Assembly (NCBI GenBank): GCA_036557665.1
Contig: DATBHG010000005.1
Location: forward strand, 124,001-188,000
Direction of reading: 5' to 3'
DNA length: 64,000 bases
From: VAZQ01 sp036557665
Lineage (GTDB): Bacteria > Pseudomonadota > Alphaproteobacteria > Rhizobiales > Xanthobacteraceae
The translations under genes and the position numbers were made by a program. Position 1 is the first letter of the stretch. Each line of letters opens with the position of its first letter. Below the pieces are notes generated by a model. The model ran no database searches and was not told the DNA's origin. It worked only from the letters and a program-made list of their open reading frames with translations. Of this stretch, positions 62,813 to 64,000 are shown piece by piece.

Positions 62813-63562
62813 GTGAACTACCACTGGAACTGGGGCATCTTCTTCCAGACCTCGCCCGACGGGGTGCACACCTATCTCACGACGCTCCTCATCGGCACCG
62901 GCTGGACGCTCGCCACCGCGCTTGGCGCGTGGGCGCTCGCGCTTGTCCTCGGATCGCTCGTCGGCGTCGCCCGCACTACCCCGTATTTCTGGCTGGCGCG
63001 GATCGGCGATGCCTATGTCGAGCTGTTCCGCGACATCCCGCTGCTGGTGCAGATGTTTCTCTGGTACTTCGTGCTGCCGGAGCTCTTGCCCGGCGACATC
63101 GGCGACTGGCTGAAGCAACTCCCCGACGCCTCTTTCTACACCGCCGTCGTCGCACTCGGCTTCTACACTTCGGCGCGCGTATCCGAGCAGGTGCGCGCAG
63201 GCATTTCGAGCCTCGCACGCGGCCAGCGTTTCGCCGGGCTCGCGCTCGGGCTCACGCTGCCGCAGACGTATCTCCATGTGCTGTTGCCCATGGCGTATCG
63301 CATCATTCTGCCGCCGCTTACGTCCGAATTCCTCAACGTGATCAAGAACAGCGCTGTCGCGCTGACCATCGGCCTTTTGGAGCTGACCGCGCGTGCTCGT
63401 GCCATGCAGGAAATGTCCTTCCAGGTGTTCGAAGCGTTCACCGCCGCGACCGTGATCTACATCATCATCAACATCGCCGTGACCTTCGGCATGCGCTGGG
63501 TCGAGCGGCGAACCGCCGTGCCCGGCCTCATCGGGGCCGCGCCGGCGCTCGCGACCCACTGA
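62813..63562 (+). CDS. amino acid ABC transporter permease (GltJ type)
   Basis: A 249-residue HisM/GltJ-type permease. GTG at 62813 gives MNYHWNWGIFFQTSPDG-like N-terminus, usual for this family; the frame is open to 62714, but that part is the hairpin region. About five membrane segments. The EAA loop, which contacts the ATPase, lies near LARGQRFAGLALGLTLPQTY. It works with the binding protein before it and the GltK-like permease after it (7 bp gap). Confidence 0.93.
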   Translation: MNYHWNWGIFFQTSPDGVHTYLTTLLIGTGWTLATALGAWALALVLGSLVGVARTTPYFWLARIGDAYVELFRDIPLLVQMFLWYFVLPELLPGDIGDWLKQLPDASFYTAVVALGFYTSARVSEQVRAGISSLARGQRFAGLALGLTLPQTYLHVLLPMAYRIILPPLTSEFLNVIKNSAVALTIGLLELTARARAMQEMSFQVFEAFTAATVIYIIINIAVTFGMRWVERRTAVPGLIGAAPALATH

Positions 63563-63569
63563 ACGCTCG

Positions 63570-64000
63570 ATGTTCGCCGACTTCGACTTCGACGTCATCA
63601 TCCGCTCGCTGCCTTACCTGTTCTATGACGGCATGACGTTCACGCTCATGCTGACAGCTCTGGCAACGGCCGGCGGTGTCGTTTTCGGCACGGCGCTTGC
63701 GCTGATGCGCCTGTCGAGCTTCGCCCCGCTCGCAGTGCCCGCCGCCGGCTATGTCAACCTGATGCGCTCGGTGCCGCTGGTGCTGATGATTTTCTGGTTC
63801 TATTTTTTGGTACCCTACATCGGCCAATGGGTCACCGGCGCTCCTCGACCCATCCAGGTCGGCGCGTTCGCTTCCTCGCTCGTGACCTTCACCCTGTTCG
63901 AGGCCGCATATTTCTGCGAGATCATGCGGGCGGGGATTCAATCGATTCCGCGCGGACAGGTCGCGGCGGCCCAGGCGCTCGGCATGACCTATGCCCAGAC
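63570..64000 (+). CDS. amino acid ABC transporter permease (GltK type), cut by window end
   Basis: The first 143 codons of a second HisM-family permease, starting 7 bp after GltJ. MFADFDFDVIIRSLPYLFYD is the typical start. Membrane segments lie near residues 21-45 and 60-90 (PLVLMIFWFYFLVPYI). The EAA loop begins at IPRGQVAAAQALGMTYAQ, where the window ends. The ATPase gene (gltL type) probably follows outside. Confidence 0.92.
   Translation, partial: MFADFDFDVIIRSLPYLFYDGMTFTLMLTALATAGGVVFGTALALMRLSSFAPLAVPAAGYVNLMRSVPLVLMIFWFYFLVPYIGQWVTGAPRPIQVGAFASSLVTFTLFEAAYFCEIMRAGIQSIPRGQVAAAQALGMTYAQ

Noticed and set aside
62189..63601. 470-codon minus-strand open frame across the ABC importer genes
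   Set aside because: Antisense to recognised binding-protein and permease genes.

Overview
This 64 kb window is dense, GC-rich chromosomal DNA from an alphaproteobacterium. The best fit is the order Hyphomicrobiales, in or near the Bradyrhizobium/Xanthobacteraceae group. Support comes from gene content and order known from that group: the HAD nucleotidase-dapD-dapE / truA-fmt-def block; recR-ybaB-dnaX with the SRP RNA beside dnaX; alaC-hom-glpX-recJ; a usg gene; a complete cpa/tad pilus locus; and palindromic intergenic repeats of a Bradyrhizobium-like type. I see no prophage, insertion sequence, rRNA operon or CRISPR array. The placement rests on recognition of gene families, not on a database search.

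Layout. 0-6.2 kb: a cut-off MetE-like gene, a lipoprotein, an SDR, tRNA-Leu(TAA), a cupin, a Gpt-type phosphoribosyltransferase, a CinA/MoCF-domain protein, an HtrA-like protease and a GST. 6.3-10.5 kb: a four-gene Anbu operon (circularly permuted ATP-grasp, alpha-E, transglutaminase, Anbu proteasome-like peptidase). 10.5-12.4 kb: an SDR, a cyclophilin-fold protein, a truncated nucleoside-transporter remnant and usg. 12.6-17 kb: CIRCE-groES-groEL and parE. 17-29.5 kb: a POT transporter, HAD nucleotidase, dapD, dapE, truA, fmt, def, an AmpG-like permease, recR, ybaB, dnaX, SRP RNA and nudC. 29.5-41.8 kb: the Flp/Tad pilus locus. On the minus strand it has two TadE/G pseudopilins, a free-standing CpaC N-domain protein and a sterol-desaturase-family protein. 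On the plus strand it has flp, cpaA, cpaB, cpaC, cpaD, cpaE, cpaF, tadB and tadC. 41.8-43 kb: three small exported proteins, two of them cysteine-rich with internal duplications.

43-47.8 kb: the complete EF-P lysylation set (epmB, epmA, efp), interrupted by a TPP-dependent enzyme. 47.8-53.3 kb: a 745 bp gene-poor stretch, an MltB-like lytic transglycosylase, a second TPP enzyme, a dihydroxyphthalate-decarboxylase-like protein and an oddly oriented HicB/HicA pair. 53.3-59.5 kb: recJ, glpX, hom, alaC and a lipoprotein. 59.8-64 kb: phaC and a glutamate/aspartate-type ABC importer (binding protein, two permeases, the last cut by the window end).

Functional themes: chaperone and topoisomerase housekeeping; lysine/threonine pathway enzymes; translation start (fmt, def) and elongation rescue (EF-P and its modifiers); replication and repair (dnaX, recR, recJ, parE); adhesion by Flp pili; and a poorly understood peptide-ligase/protease operon (Anbu). 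I found no clear-cut undescribed large system. The best candidates for follow-up are the Anbu operon, the duplicated-cysteine exported proteins next to the Tad locus, the inverted HicB/HicA pair and the free-standing CpaC N-domain protein.
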